NCBI GenBank assembly: GCA_020310875.1 | Contig: CM035431.1 | Span: 11,699,598 to 11,763,597 of the forward strand | Origin: Ceratopteris richardii | Taxonomy: Eukaryota > Streptophyta > Polypodiopsida > Polypodiales > Pteridaceae | DNA: 64,000 nucleotides | Reading direction: 5' to 3' | Part shown: piece by piece, positions 31,111 through 41,113 of the stretch | Position numbering within the stretch: the stretch's first letter is position 1 | Layout of the letters: every line of letters starts with the position of its first letter | The notes under the pieces: model-generated | Databases searched by the model: none | Told to the model about the DNA's origin: nothing | What the model saw: only the letters and a program-made list of their open reading frames with translations | Position numbers and translations under genes: made by a program

Positions 31111-32330
31111 ATGGGAAGAAGCAATGAAGGAAGAGTCAATGCGCTTGAGGAGAACAAGACTTGGGAACCTGTTTCAAAACCAAATGGTAAGAAAGTGATT
31201 GGAAATAAATGGGTTTACAGAGTTAAGAAGCTTGCAGATGGTAGAATAGCCAGATACAAAGCTAGACTGGTGGTCAAAGGTTATGCTCAAACGCATGGCG
31301 TCGATTATGATGAGACATTCGGTCCTGTAGCAAAGATGTCAACCATAAGGACAGTTATTGCTATATCAGCATCAAAAGGATGGAGGATAAGTCAGTTGGA
31401 TATAAAGAATGCATTTCTAAATGGATATATATCAGATGAAGTCTACATGGAACAACCTGAAGGGTTTGTAAGTTCAAGTTGTCCAAATCATGTTTTCATA
31501 TTAAGAAGAGCACTCTATGGATTAAAGCAAGCTCCAAGAGCTTGGAATTATAGACTTGTGAGGTATCTCAATGATCTTGGATATCAAAGTTCAAAGGCAG
31601 ATGCAAGTCTACACATTAAGAGAACAGATGAAGATCATGATATATATGTTTCGCAAGAAAGATATCTTCTGAACTTATTGAAGAAGTTTAACATGGAGAA
31701 TTGAAGAGAAGCCTCAACGCCACTTGAGTGGGATCTGTCTCACAGTTTATGCATTGTGTGAAGGATCAACATTGGATTGCAGGACAAAGAGTTCTTAGAT
31801 ATATCAAAGGAACCATAAAGGAAGGATTATATTATCTTTTTACATCATATATAAAGTTGAGAGCATACAGTGACTCAGATTGGGTAGGAGGTCAAGATGA
31901 TAGAAGTTCAACACATGGGTATATGATATACATAAGAGATAAGCTTGTCAATTTGTGTTCAAAGAAGCAGCATATAGTGTCTTTATCATCAACTAAAGCC
32001 GAGTATGAAGGACTTTTGGAAGCAGCTAAAGAAATGATATGGATGCAGACCTTGTTCAAAAGCTTGGGTATTGATCAAGGTATACCTATCATACATGGAG
32101 ACAATATGAGTTTGTTGTATCTTGTAGCAAATCCAGTGTTTCATGCAAGAACAAAGCAGAGATTCAATATCATTTCCTGAGAGAAAAAGTAATGGAGAAG
32201 GAGATTGAAATAGTATACACTCCTACAAAAGATTAGATTGCAGATATTATGACAAAGAGCTTGGATGGAGTAAAGACAAGCAGATTCAAAGAAATGGCAG
32301 GAATAAAAGAAAAGAAGAACATATGAAAGA
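31111..32330 (+). pseudogene. Element G RT and RNase H, broken
   Basis: RT at 31111-31704: NKWVYRVKK, RLVVKGYAQTHGVDY, LDIKNAFLNG, ALYGLKQAPRAW. It then jumps from ASLHIKRTDEDHD to SQERYLLNLL, so the YVDD segment is deleted. RNase H at 31728-32180 reads VLRYIKGTIKEGLYY, YSDSDWVGG, LSSTKAEYEG and HARTKQ, then a frameshift into the terminal part (ADIMTKSLDG). It cannot copy RNA on its own. Confidence 0.85.
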
Positions 32331-32352
32331 ATAGAGGATGCTAATTAGTGAC

Positions 32353-32363
32353 TGAGGGGGAGT
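32353..32363 (+). promoter_or_regulatory. Element G polypurine tract
   Basis: TGAGGGGGAGT immediately before the 3' LTR. Confidence 0.85.
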
Positions 32364-33100
32364 TGTTGAAGATTCACTCACTAATTAGACATAAAGACAT
32401 GAAGACATATGAAGGATAAAAAAAGTCGAAGAGAAGCAGAAACAAAGCATTCAAAAATTCAAGTCTTAGTGAAGGGACAAATTCATGCTTGTAATATAGT
32501 GCATAGAAACTTCTAGAATTACGAGTTTTGAATCTCGGAACAAATATGTATATAAGTGAGTTTGAATATAGAATAGAAGTGAGATAGAAGAAAATGAAGT
32601 GAACCTAAATTGTCGGGTATTCTTTTGTAAGAGAGATGGTAAGGAAGAACTACTCAAAATAGGAGAGTATTCCTTGGCTATGAGCAGAGTGAGGCCAAGC
32701 CATTCTGTATACATCTTCTCTAATAGAAAACACATGTTTGTGTAGAAGATTTCGAGCATATTCTTCTTGTGTGAAGAAATCTAAGTATTCTTCATATCAG
32801 TGTGAAAGTTAGTTGACAGTTATGAGTTTTTCGGCGCACATTTTCCTATACTTCTACAAGCTAGATCTCACAGTATAGTGTAAAGTTCTTCATGAGTGAT
32901 AGCTCATTTTGAAGCTACTATTCTCAACTACAAATTGATCAAAAGACTTCTGTGAAACAGGACATGTACTTACAGTACTCAGTCTAACAGTAAGGTATCC
33001 AAAATTGATGAAGATATTTCTCAAATTTCAGATACAGTTCAATTACTGAACAAAGCTCAGGTATAACTTCATTTACAATCATTTGAAGTAGCTTCGAACA
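32364..33100 (+). repeat. Element G 3' LTR
   Basis: Starts tgttgaagattcac and ends ...ttcgaaca. Partner of 27483-28214, with a TATA-like tatataag at 32549-32556. Confidence 0.85.
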
Positions 33101-33112
33101 GAATTGCGCTTG

Positions 33113-33167
33113 ATTTCGGTGACATTCTGATGAAATTCCGGTAAGATTACGGTGATATTCCAGTGAG
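33113..33167. repeat. 11-bp tandem repeat, five units
   Basis: Five consecutive 11-mers of consensus ATTCCGGTGAK (33113, 33124, 33135, 33146, 33157), ending 3 bp before element C. Two-unit copies of the same 11-mer occur inside the C gag at 43809-43830 and 43992-44013 (minus strand). Confidence 0.75.
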
Positions 33168-33170
33168 TTT

Positions 33171-34215
33171 TGTTAAACTGTTTCTGGTTTGAGTGTTACT
33201 TTACTTCCTATTCAAATGTTTTTCGTTCAATTTGGTTTTAAATCTTCTAACCGTGATTTGTTCTCTTAGCCACGTGGGTTCTTGGGAGTGGTAGGGATCT
33301 GTTAAACAGAGGCCCTGTACTAACTTCCCAATTTAACACACAATCTTACGGTCATTCCGTCCTTAGCTCAGTATCCGTCCCTGAACAATGGAAGTCTGTT
33401 CAGCGTATTGGTATTAGAACCCCAGGACTGAGGTTAGCGGGCCGCTACGTACTCCTCACACAAAAGGTATTTCAAGTCCACCTGATTCGTACTTATTCAA
33501 GGTAGGTAGGTTTGCCAACTAGACATTATACATTAAGGTCACGCGAATTCGAACAGTTAATCTCCTCGTAATAACCCATCCACCACAAATCAGCGCTGTT
33601 CTAATTACACGGTTACTAATCTTCCCGTAGTTGGGGTAAACAACACTTATAATATACGATAACGAATTCAACGACTTACAAAGAATCTACAGACAATTAG
33701 TTCGAGGTTACTCTTCGCACTACTTACTTCACAGAAGAACTAACAGATAACATAACACACTGGTCGTACTCAGAATCCTACTTAACCATCACCGAACAGA
33801 TTTGCCACACACTACAGCTGATTCATCTTCCCGTATTCAGGTGAGTATACTCGACTAGTAGGACTACAGACGCAACGGCTCAAGCGGAACTTATCCCTTC
33901 AACAACATATACGCGCACACAAGACGTGGTAACAATCTCAGCGAAACTTAATCAGACAGCACGCTAACCTTCCCCCAAAAATCAGGGACTAAAACCAGGG
34001 ACTACCTGCTCTTTCTTTTCATTGCTTTAAATAGAGGATTTTTTTACAAGGGTGCGCTCTTCTGCAGTTTTTCTGCGCGTTCCCTGAAAGATTCTCTTTT
34101 TCATTTAAGTTCCCTGTCCTCGTACTCTTGTCCTTGTTCGGCGGCCGTCCAGTTACTTTCACATTTAAGGCATTTGTCTAGGTTCATCCGTCCTGGTTTG
34201 TCGGCTCCTCTAACA
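33171..34215 (-). repeat. Element C 3' LTR
   Basis: 1045 bp, matching 44338-45382 with roughly ten substitutions seen by eye. It encodes the last codons of ORF3. Confidence 0.93.
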
Positions 34216-35815
34216 CTGGCACGCACGGTGGACTCGAACCCGCAAGTGCATTACTGTCTTTATCATCCTTTTGTACTGCCTGTATGTCTATTCCAGGGTT
34301 TGACTCCCCAATCCTTTCTGACCGAAATTGTTCAAGCGGCGGAACAAGTATAGCCAGCCATCGCCTGCGAAAAAGTGTCCAGCTATTTTGAACACGATTA
34401 TTCAATTGCTGTTTTACTACGTCGATGTCCAGATTTGTCATTAATGTGGCATTTAGTTCTACGCCTTCGTCTTTTAATAGCTGCCTTTCGAGCTCCTGCA
34501 AAACTTGTATCCTTGACTGCAAAATTTGATTTTCGGCTTGCAAGTTAGCATTCATGGTGGAAAAACTGGACATTTCGGCTTGAATTTGTGTTTGGATATT
34601 TTGCTGCCACTGATTCAAGTCTTGAGCACACTTTTTTACGGTGATCAATTCTGCTATTAGTTGCCGGTTGTGACTCTGTAACACCGATATTAAAGCTTCT
34701 TTGTCATCCAATTCTTTTTGCTTCTGTGTCAGTAATGAATTGGACTTAGTCATCGTGGCGAATAGTAATTCGTTTTTGTGCTGAAGTGTCTGTTCTTGTT
34801 GCCGCAAATATTGAGAAACCTCTTGTAGTTTGTTTTGCATCCTTATGACAAAATCGGATTGGAGATCGTCCGGTAGTTGCTCTGGACTGGGAGTGGGCAA
34901 GTTGTCTGCCCTTCGGCGTTTAATGGACAGCCGAAACGGCGTCCCTACGGTCGGGTTTTGTGCGCTGTTACCTGTGTGGAAGAAAGGTGCAGACGAGCTG
35001 GAGGATTGAGCTGCCTTCTCAGGCTTGGTGTGATGTTCTGTATCGATGCGATCAAGTTCTCCGGAATAAAAATGGGGGGACCAGTGTAGCTGCTTATCCT
35101 TTACTGATTGGACAAAATTGAATATAGCAGCTAAATAGGTTGCTAGTCTGCTGTTGGTGTGGGATCTTCTCTTATCCCCGACAATGATTTGTGCGTAGAG
35201 GCGGTTATACAGCCAATGTGTCCAGCTAACCAAACCTCCGTCTTCGGCATGTAACAGGGGGGAAAAATTTTCTTTCGACATTAAGTCGAATTTCACTAGT
35301 AAACAGAGCTTTTCTAAATACCATTGAAATTGTTCTCGTCGGGGGTAGGTGGCATGTTTCAACAGGAAATACCGTCGGGGGCCTTCACAGTCGCCAAATT
35401 CCTTCCTCAGATCCTCATTTGAACATTTCAGATAGCGGGCGTCATCATAGAGTGGTAGTTTAAATACGGCTGAGAATAGCTGGGGTGAAAAGCGTACCTG
35501 ATTTAGAATGAAGCCGTTTGTTTGTCTCATGCCATGTAACTGGTCTTCTGCATTGTCATTAGCAATCCACTGCTCCCATGGTAATTGGGCAAACTGAAGG
35601 AGCCCTATCTTTCGTAACCAGTCCTCATTCTTTTTCGAATTGATGTCGAGGTTGATTTTGAATTCGGTGGAGAATTTATGCTGAGTTTTTCCTGAGGCAG
35701 AAGTTACTGTGTCATCTGTTTCATCTTGTAGGGTAGTATCTGTTGTCGTTACCACGTGGGTCTGTGTTTTGGTGCGCTTTCTGAGTTGCCATCGGGATAA
35801 GTCAGATTCCGACAT
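34184..35815 (-). CDS. Element C ORF3, coiled-coil protein of unknown function
   Basis: A 543-residue protein, last ORF of C. The N-terminal half (~45-250) is helical-looking and contains G-L-L-Q-F-A-Q-L-P-W near residue 75, matching G-L-A-N-F-A-E-L-P-W in ORF2. A Ser/Pro linker follows, then a long Gln-rich coiled coil (~320-455: LQSHNRQLIAELITVKK, LQSRIQVLQELERQL). No signal peptide or membrane span. The final ten codons lie in the 3' LTR. It may arise from its own promoter or by splicing (see 35831-35842 and 35912-35920). Structural role in the particle is possible but unproven. Confidence 0.8.
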   Translation of the reverse strand: MSESDLSRWQLRKRTKTQTHVVTTTDTTLQDETDDTVTSASGKTQHKFSTEFKINLDINSKKNEDWLRKIGLLQFAQLPWEQWIANDNAEDQLHGMRQTNGFILNQVRFSPQLFSAVFKLPLYDDARYLKCSNEDLRKEFGDCEGPRRYFLLKHATYPRREQFQWYLEKLCLLVKFDLMSKENFSPLLHAEDGGLVSWTHWLYNRLYAQIIVGDKRRSHTNSRLATYLAAIFNFVQSVKDKQLHWSPHFYSGELDRIDTEHHTKPEKAAQSSSSSAPFFHTGNSAQNPTVGTPFRLSIKRRRADNLPTPSPEQLPDDLQSDFVIRMQNKLQEVSQYLRQQEQTLQHKNELLFATMTKSNSLLTQKQKELDDKEALISVLQSHNRQLIAELITVKKCAQDLNQWQQNIQTQIQAEMSSFSTMNANLQAENQILQSRIQVLQELERQLLKDEGVELNATLMTNLDIDVVKQQLNNRVQNSWTLFRRRWLAILVPPLEQFRSERIGESNPGIDIQAVQKDDKDSNALAGSSPPCVPVLEEPTNQDG

Positions 35816-35830
35816 GCTGTTGAAGGATTG

Positions 35831-35842
35831 CTGAGAAGAATA
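35831..35842 (-). other. Candidate 3' splice site before C ORF3
   Basis: In element sense TATTCTTCTCAG, 15 nt upstream of the ORF3 ATG at 35815. Sequence pattern only. Confidence 0.3.
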
Positions 35843-35911
35843 TGCTGGAAGTTGCTAAGTGGCGCTGAATCTTTGAAGAATACTAATGAAGAATGTTGTG
35901 CTCTGTATACT

Positions 35912-35920
35912 TATTTTATA
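35912..35920 (-). promoter_or_regulatory. Possible internal TATA box before C ORF3
   Basis: In element sense TATAAAATA, about 97 nt upstream of the ORF3 ATG, within the 341-bp spacer 35816-36156. Good match to a plant TATA box at a sensible distance. Confidence 0.35.
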
Positions 35921-36156
35921 AACATCGGTGCTGGGACGGCCATTTGTTAAACTGATTGTATGTCAGTAGGACATGACTCTTCCCTCATTTGATATGTTTG
36001 TATCAGAATAAAACTCATTATTCCGTGTGTTACTCCATAGATTGTTGCGAAACTGGACAAGACCTTGCATGTGCGATTATGTCAGAAAACCAAAGTTGTT
36101 TGTCATACTCATTGCAAATCCATCGTTACATTAAGAATTAGGATGGGCGAATATAC

Positions 36157-38280
36157 TTATTCTTCTATGAGACCCTCGAGATACATACTCCTAGCCGATC
36201 TAAATGTGCGAGCTATCTTTTTCTTAAGGGTTTCTAATAGTTGTTTTAGCGTGTCGGGCTCTAAAACCTGCGCATCTATTCTAACAGAGCTAAGCGCGAT
36301 TGCTTCGGTGAGCACATTTTCGGCCTGGGTCTGCACAAAAGCTTCCTGTAGATAGAAATCATTGGATAGGGCGGCATCCCTGGAAGTCTTTAGTTCGGTC
36401 AGTTGGGTCTTCAGCTCTGTAATACATTCCTTCTGGTGGCGCACTTGGTTGTCTAGGCGTTCAAAGTGCTGGGTTTGGAAATCGAGGGTTTTCCGATACG
36501 CATCTCGTTCTTTGCGCGCCCTGTCGATATCCTTTAAGTATTGGCCTTCCCGTAGCAGTTGGCGTTTTAGTATAACGTTCACCTCAGCTGCGCATTCTTC
36601 GGCTCGCCGTAACTGTTCTTGGACTTGTTTGGTTTCTTTCTGTTGATCCTGGTTCTTCTGAACACTTTCCTGCAGTTGAGCCTTCATTGCTTCGATCATA
36701 GCTTCGAGGGAGGAGTTGATGTTGTCTTTTTCTTGGAGTTCGAGCTTCAATTCTCGAATTTCTGCGTTGGCTTTGTTGAGCAGTTGGTCTTTGGCAGCCA
36801 GTTGCGCCAGGGCATCGTCGCGTTGTTGTAGTACTGCTTGGTGTGCGATGAGTTGGCCTTGGAGGGCGGCTAATTGGGTGTGTAAGTGATGGTTCTCGGC
36901 TTTTACGGCTGCGGATTCTTCTTGGAGGGGGGTGATATCCGCTTCCAGGACGTCAACCTTATGTTGGTATTCTGCCTTCAGATTGTCCGTGGCTTCCTTA
37001 AACTGTATGGGCAGTTGGTGTGATAATTGCATGAGGAACTGCCCCATGGATGCTAGTTCTGAAAATACGTTGGGTGGTGGTGGTTGACGAGGCTGAGAGG
37101 AGGTATTGGTGAGGAGGTTCGGGGAGTGTGGCGGAGAGTAGTTAGGGGAAGAAGATGAGGAGGGTGTAGGTTCAGGACCGGGTCGGCGGGATGATTCTGG
37201 TGGGAGGTCGGGGTTGACAGGTGGGGTGGGCGAGACAGAGTCAGTCGTGATTACCTTTGCAACGGTCTGTTGTTTGGCTTCTGTGTGAGTGATGGCCGCA
37301 ATAAGTTCATCCAGTGCTTTTGTGGCGGATTCCAGTGCGTCCTGTTGATGCTCGGATTCCTTTTCGGTGGACACTATCTCTGTCTCTGCTTGTTGTTGCT
37401 GGTCTTGCTGCTCCGTCAAGGTGTCGTTGTGTATTGAAGTGGCGGTGTCGTGGTATGTTTCTTCTTGTTTGTCCTCTGCGGTGTCTTGTTTCTTTCCGTC
37501 GGATCCTTGGACTTCACTTTCTGAAGAGCTGATCCGGATTCGCTTAGTGCGGAAGAGTTGATTGATTTCTTCGTCGTCTTCTTCAGTTTCATCAAGCGGT
37601 TGTGCTGATTCTTCGTGCCTAAATGCTGGGCCTGTGGGTGGGGGTTGTGCGGCGAGCAGGGTTGGGAAGAGGAAGGAAATGATGTGGGGGAGGCGAGAGC
37701 GCGGAGAGGTGCCTTTCTGGAGTTGTTTTACTATCGCTACAGATTCCTTATGAATGCGTTGGAAGAAATAAGAGGCAAAGTTGACAGGTTCGCGGGTGGC
37801 TAAATCCAGGGCGGAATAGAAGGGGCGAGAGATGCCGTAGGTTCGTTTTTGCAGGTTGAGAATTGCAACTAGGAACTGTAAGGCGGATCGTTCGGGTTCT
37901 GGGCAGTAGAGGATGGCATATTCGTTTGATGAGGAGCGGGGGAAGAGTTTGGTCATGCGAGCTACAGGGATGCTAGGGCCATTTTCGCGTCCTTGCGGGG
38001 TAAGGCGGTAGGTTGCAGAGAAGGCTTGGAAGGTGATGACGGTTCTAGCTGAGAGGGAAGGGAAGACCCACTGTCGCTCGGTGATGGGGAATTGGGCGAT
38101 GGCATGAATGATCTGCGTGGAGAAGGGGTGGGCTTCCACTGAGTGCCAGGGCAACTCAGCGAAGTTGGCCAATCCTCTGCAGCGCAGGTATTCGCCGACG
38201 TCTGTTGGGATACCATCACGGAAAGCAGCGTAGTTGGCTAGCGCTTCCATGGTGTTTTCGAGCACAGTTACAGGCAACAC
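36157..38280 (-). CDS. Element C ORF2, coiled-coil protein of unknown function
   Basis: A 707-residue protein after pol. The start could also be the internal Met at 38250 (MEALANYAAF). The N-terminal domain (~10-220) includes G-L-A-N-F-A-E-L-P-W near residue 40, shared in pattern with ORF3. An acidic, low-complexity and Pro/Ser-rich linker covers ~230-420. A long coiled coil fills ~425-635 (LREGQYLKDIDRARKERDAY, HFERLDNQVRHQKECITELK). No transmembrane segment. Its layout (globular N-domain, disordered linker, coiled coil) resembles the B/E ORF2 without clear sequence identity. Function unknown. Confidence 0.8.
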   Translation of the reverse strand: MLPVTVLENTMEALANYAAFRDGIPTDVGEYLRCRGLANFAELPWHSVEAHPFSTQIIHAIAQFPITERQWVFPSLSARTVITFQAFSATYRLTPQGRENGPSIPVARMTKLFPRSSSNEYAILYCPEPERSALQFLVAILNLQKRTYGISRPFYSALDLATREPVNFASYFFQRIHKESVAIVKQLQKGTSPRSRLPHIISFLFPTLLAAQPPPTGPAFRHEESAQPLDETEEDDEEINQLFRTKRIRISSSESEVQGSDGKKQDTAEDKQEETYHDTATSIHNDTLTEQQDQQQQAETEIVSTEKESEHQQDALESATKALDELIAAITHTEAKQQTVAKVITTDSVSPTPPVNPDLPPESSRRPGPEPTPSSSSSPNYSPPHSPNLLTNTSSQPRQPPPPNVFSELASMGQFLMQLSHQLPIQFKEATDNLKAEYQHKVDVLEADITPLQEESAAVKAENHHLHTQLAALQGQLIAHQAVLQQRDDALAQLAAKDQLLNKANAEIRELKLELQEKDNINSSLEAMIEAMKAQLQESVQKNQDQQKETKQVQEQLRRAEECAAEVNVILKRQLLREGQYLKDIDRARKERDAYRKTLDFQTQHFERLDNQVRHQKECITELKTQLTELKTSRDAALSNDFYLQEAFVQTQAENVLTEAIALSSVRIDAQVLEPDTLKQLLETLKKKIARTFRSARSMYLEGLIEE

Positions 38281-38542
38281 AGAAGATAGGGATAATAGGT
38301 ATACTCTCGAGAATACAATAGCGTTGTTGGCTCAACCGAGGGGGTTAAGGAGAACACGGTGGGGGGTGGGTATCATTGTGCAGTGCCTGAATGATACGGT
38401 TTGCATGCTGGCGTGCGTGCTTGAGTGACCGATAGGGAGGGGCGGCTGGTAACATAAAAACTCGTACAAAACATGACTAGAAAAAGAAAAAAAAAAAAAA
38501 ACGCAAAAATTTTATACAAAACATAGTTCATCACCGAATATT
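38281..38542 (-). other. Spacer between C pol and ORF2 with strong pyrimidine tract
   Basis: 262 bp non-coding. In element sense a run of about 24 T/C bases ends in TTTTTCTAG (38477-38501), a textbook 3' splice-site shape, some 200 nt before the ORF2 start. The plus strand shows it as the poly-A block near 38481-38501. Confidence 0.4.
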
Positions 38543-41113
38543 TTAATGCGTACTAGTAGTGGAATGATACGGCCGCAGCTTCGACCCATTGATTACCTTG
38601 GGAAGTGGATATCCAGTCAACGTAGTCAACCGAAAAGTTGCCGGACCAACTTGTTCTGAGATTTTGAAGGGGCCGAACCATCGTAGTTTGAATTTTCCTG
38701 CTGCTCTATCCGATTTTGCGTTATAGAAGAGTACAAGCTGGCCTACCGAAAAGATTGGAGTCTTCAAATGTCGATCGTGTGTCTTGGCTTGCCTTAGTTG
38801 TACTTCGCGCATAGTTAAGAAACTGAGCCATCGGTGTTCATCAAGTTCTCTGAGTGCGTCCATTCGTGCTGTCAGTGAATATTCCGGTAGCATCTTCTGA
38901 GTGATTGCTACACGCAGACTTGGGATGACTATTTCCATAGGTGCTATTGCTTCTAAGCCATAAGCTAGTTTGAAAGGTGTCAAGCCTGTCGTTACCTTAT
39001 ATGTAGTCCGGTATGCCCATAATACTGCAGGTAGTAGTTGATCCCATCTTGCTGGTGCTTCCATGATCAATTTCCGGAGGATATTCAACAGTGATTTGTT
39101 TGTACTTTCGGCCAATCCATTAGCACGTGGATAATAAGGAGAGCTAAATTTATGTGTGACCTCGAATGATTGTGTAAGGGCCTTCATTAGATTGTTTACA
39201 AAATGAGTGCCTTGATCTGAAACAATTTCCAGGGGTAATCCGAATCGTGGGAAGACCTCCGTGAGTAGGCATTTTGCTACCGTAGCCGATGTAGCAGATC
39301 GTAAAGCCCAGGCTTCTGCCCATCTTGTTGCATAGTCTGTACAGGTCAGTATGTATCTGTTGTTAGTGAAGACGGCTGGAGGTGTGATTGGACCGATAAA
39401 ATCTAGTCCCCATTTCTGAAATGGTTCGAGTGGTAAGATGGGTTGCAAAGGAAAAAGATGCCTTTGCAAGGGCTGACCCGTTCTTTGACAAGTATCACAT
39501 TGTTTAACAAACTGTGCGACATCTCTGTACATCGTTGGCCACCAGAGACCTCCTTGCAGAATTTTCCGGTGAGTTAAGTCTACTGCAAAATGGCCACCGG
39601 AAGGAATTGAGTGTGCCAAGGTGATAACTGAATTAACCTCATGAGGTGGAATACAGTGAAGTAAGATTCCTGTATGATCTGCATAATATAGTTCTCCTGC
39701 TACTAGCCGGAATCGACGGCTAAAGACTGTCAATTTCCTTCGAACTGCCTTGGTCGTCTCAAATGGGAAGCATCCTTCAGTGAGAAAAGTTAGAATCTGA
39801 TCATAGTATGTAGATGGTGCTGGTGGGTTGGTCGTTTCATCGGATAGTGGTTCAGCATTATAAATCGCAGGAGTCGTGTCATCTATGCCTATCCGAGCTT
39901 TACCAGAATCCAGGCGAGATAAGAAATCTGCTAGGACATGTGCTTTTCCGGGTCGGTGAATGATGTCATAGTCGAATTCTTGTAAAAGTAGCACCCATCG
40001 GGCTAATCGTCCGCCTAGATGTTGTTGTCTTACTAGATACACGAGGGCAGCATGGTCCACATGAAAGGTAAACTTTCGGCCTAATAGATAATGTCTGAAC
40101 TTTTTGATTGAGTAAATCAATCCTAGACATTCTCTTTCAGTAGTGGAGTAATTCTTTTCTGCTGGTGCAAGCCTTCTACTGGCGTAATAAACAGGGCGAA
40201 ACCACTTATCTGTTTGCTGCATCAGAATACTGCCAATTGCAATATCTGAGGCGTCGACAAAAACATGGAACGGATTGTCCCAGTCTGGTGGTTGCAAAAT
40301 TGGGGCTTGCGTTAGGAGATATTTGAGCCGATCAAATGTAGTTTGACATTCTTCAGTCCATTCAAACTGTCGGGGGGTTTTTGTGATTAGCTTGTTCAGT
40401 GGTACTGCGAGGTGAGCAAGCCACCGTAAGTGTCTGCCATGCCATCGTATTTGACCCATAAAGCGCATTACTTCTTTTGGAGTTGCGGGTACCGGGGCTT
40501 CTAAAATTGCCGAAATCTTATCTGGATCTACTCGGATACCTTGAGCAGATACAATATGCCCAAGTAGTTTGCCACATGAAACCGCAAACACGGATTTGTT
40601 TGGGTTAAGACAGAGTCTATATTCTCTACACTTCTGAAAACAACATCGTAAATGATTTAAATGTGCTATCATCTCCCCAAAGATTGAGAAGTCGTCAAGA
40701 TATACTTGCATGAATGAAGTGAGATAAGGAGAAAATATCTCCTGCATACATCGCTGAAATGTGCTTGGTGCATTTCTTAATCCGAACCACATTACGGTGC
40801 AGGCGAAGACACCCCAATTGGTGATGAAAGCAGTTTTTGGTATATCTTCTTCAGCCATTCTAACCTGATTGTAACCGCTGTATCCGTCTAAGAATGAATA
40901 CATTTCATGGCCTGCTACCCTATCAAGCATGGTATCCAAAAAGGGGATCGGGAAAGGATCTAGTATTGTTGCTGCGTTCAATTTCCGGTAGTCTACACAG
41001 ATTCGTAGTTGCTTATTTTTCTTTGGCACAATCACAATCGGTGAAATCCATTCAGCATGTTCTACTGGTACGATGAATCCTACTTTTAATAATCTATCTA
41101 GTTCGGCTTTTAC
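38543..41113 (-). pseudogene. Element C pol (RT, RNase H, integrase), cut off by one stop
   Basis: In frame with gag-protease but preceded by TAG at 41114-41116. The stop falls in the RT N-terminus where B has Lys (NYAAKIKEE against NYAS-stop-VKAE). Downstream the frame is open for 856 codons: RT (ISPIVIVPKKNK, YSFLDGYSGYNQV, active site YLDD), RNase H (FVDASDIAIGS, HVDHAALVYL, ADFLSRL), one H2C2 module (AHSIPSGGHF, CDTCQRTG), integrase core (GLDFIGP, SDQGTHF, GLAESTNK) and a GPY/F-like end (RWFGPFKISE). All catalytic residues are present, so the stop is the only break I see. UCA-UAG-GUA does not look like a known readthrough context. Confidence 0.85.

Larger units (their letters stand above)
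27483..33100 (+). mobile_element. Degraded Ty1/copia element G
   Basis: Plus-strand copia, 5.6 kb, with two LTRs (~735 bp), a decayed iMet primer site, the full gag-protease-integrase-RT-RNase H order and a polypurine tract. The gag frame is intact; the rest is broken by frameshifts, stops and an RT deletion. Its proteins are close to H (61852-64000) and more distant from A. The LTR copies are very similar but differ at a number of bases and an indel, so it is younger than A and older than B or E. I find no target duplication (left flank CTTAG, right flank GAATT). Confidence 0.9.

Noticed and set aside
34216..34250. tRNA gene suggested by GGTTCGAGTCC followed by GCCA
   Set aside because: No A-box or cloverleaf upstream, the T-stem pairs poorly, and the sequence lies in the ORF3 coding frame. 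Kept only as a finding about the missing polypurine tract.
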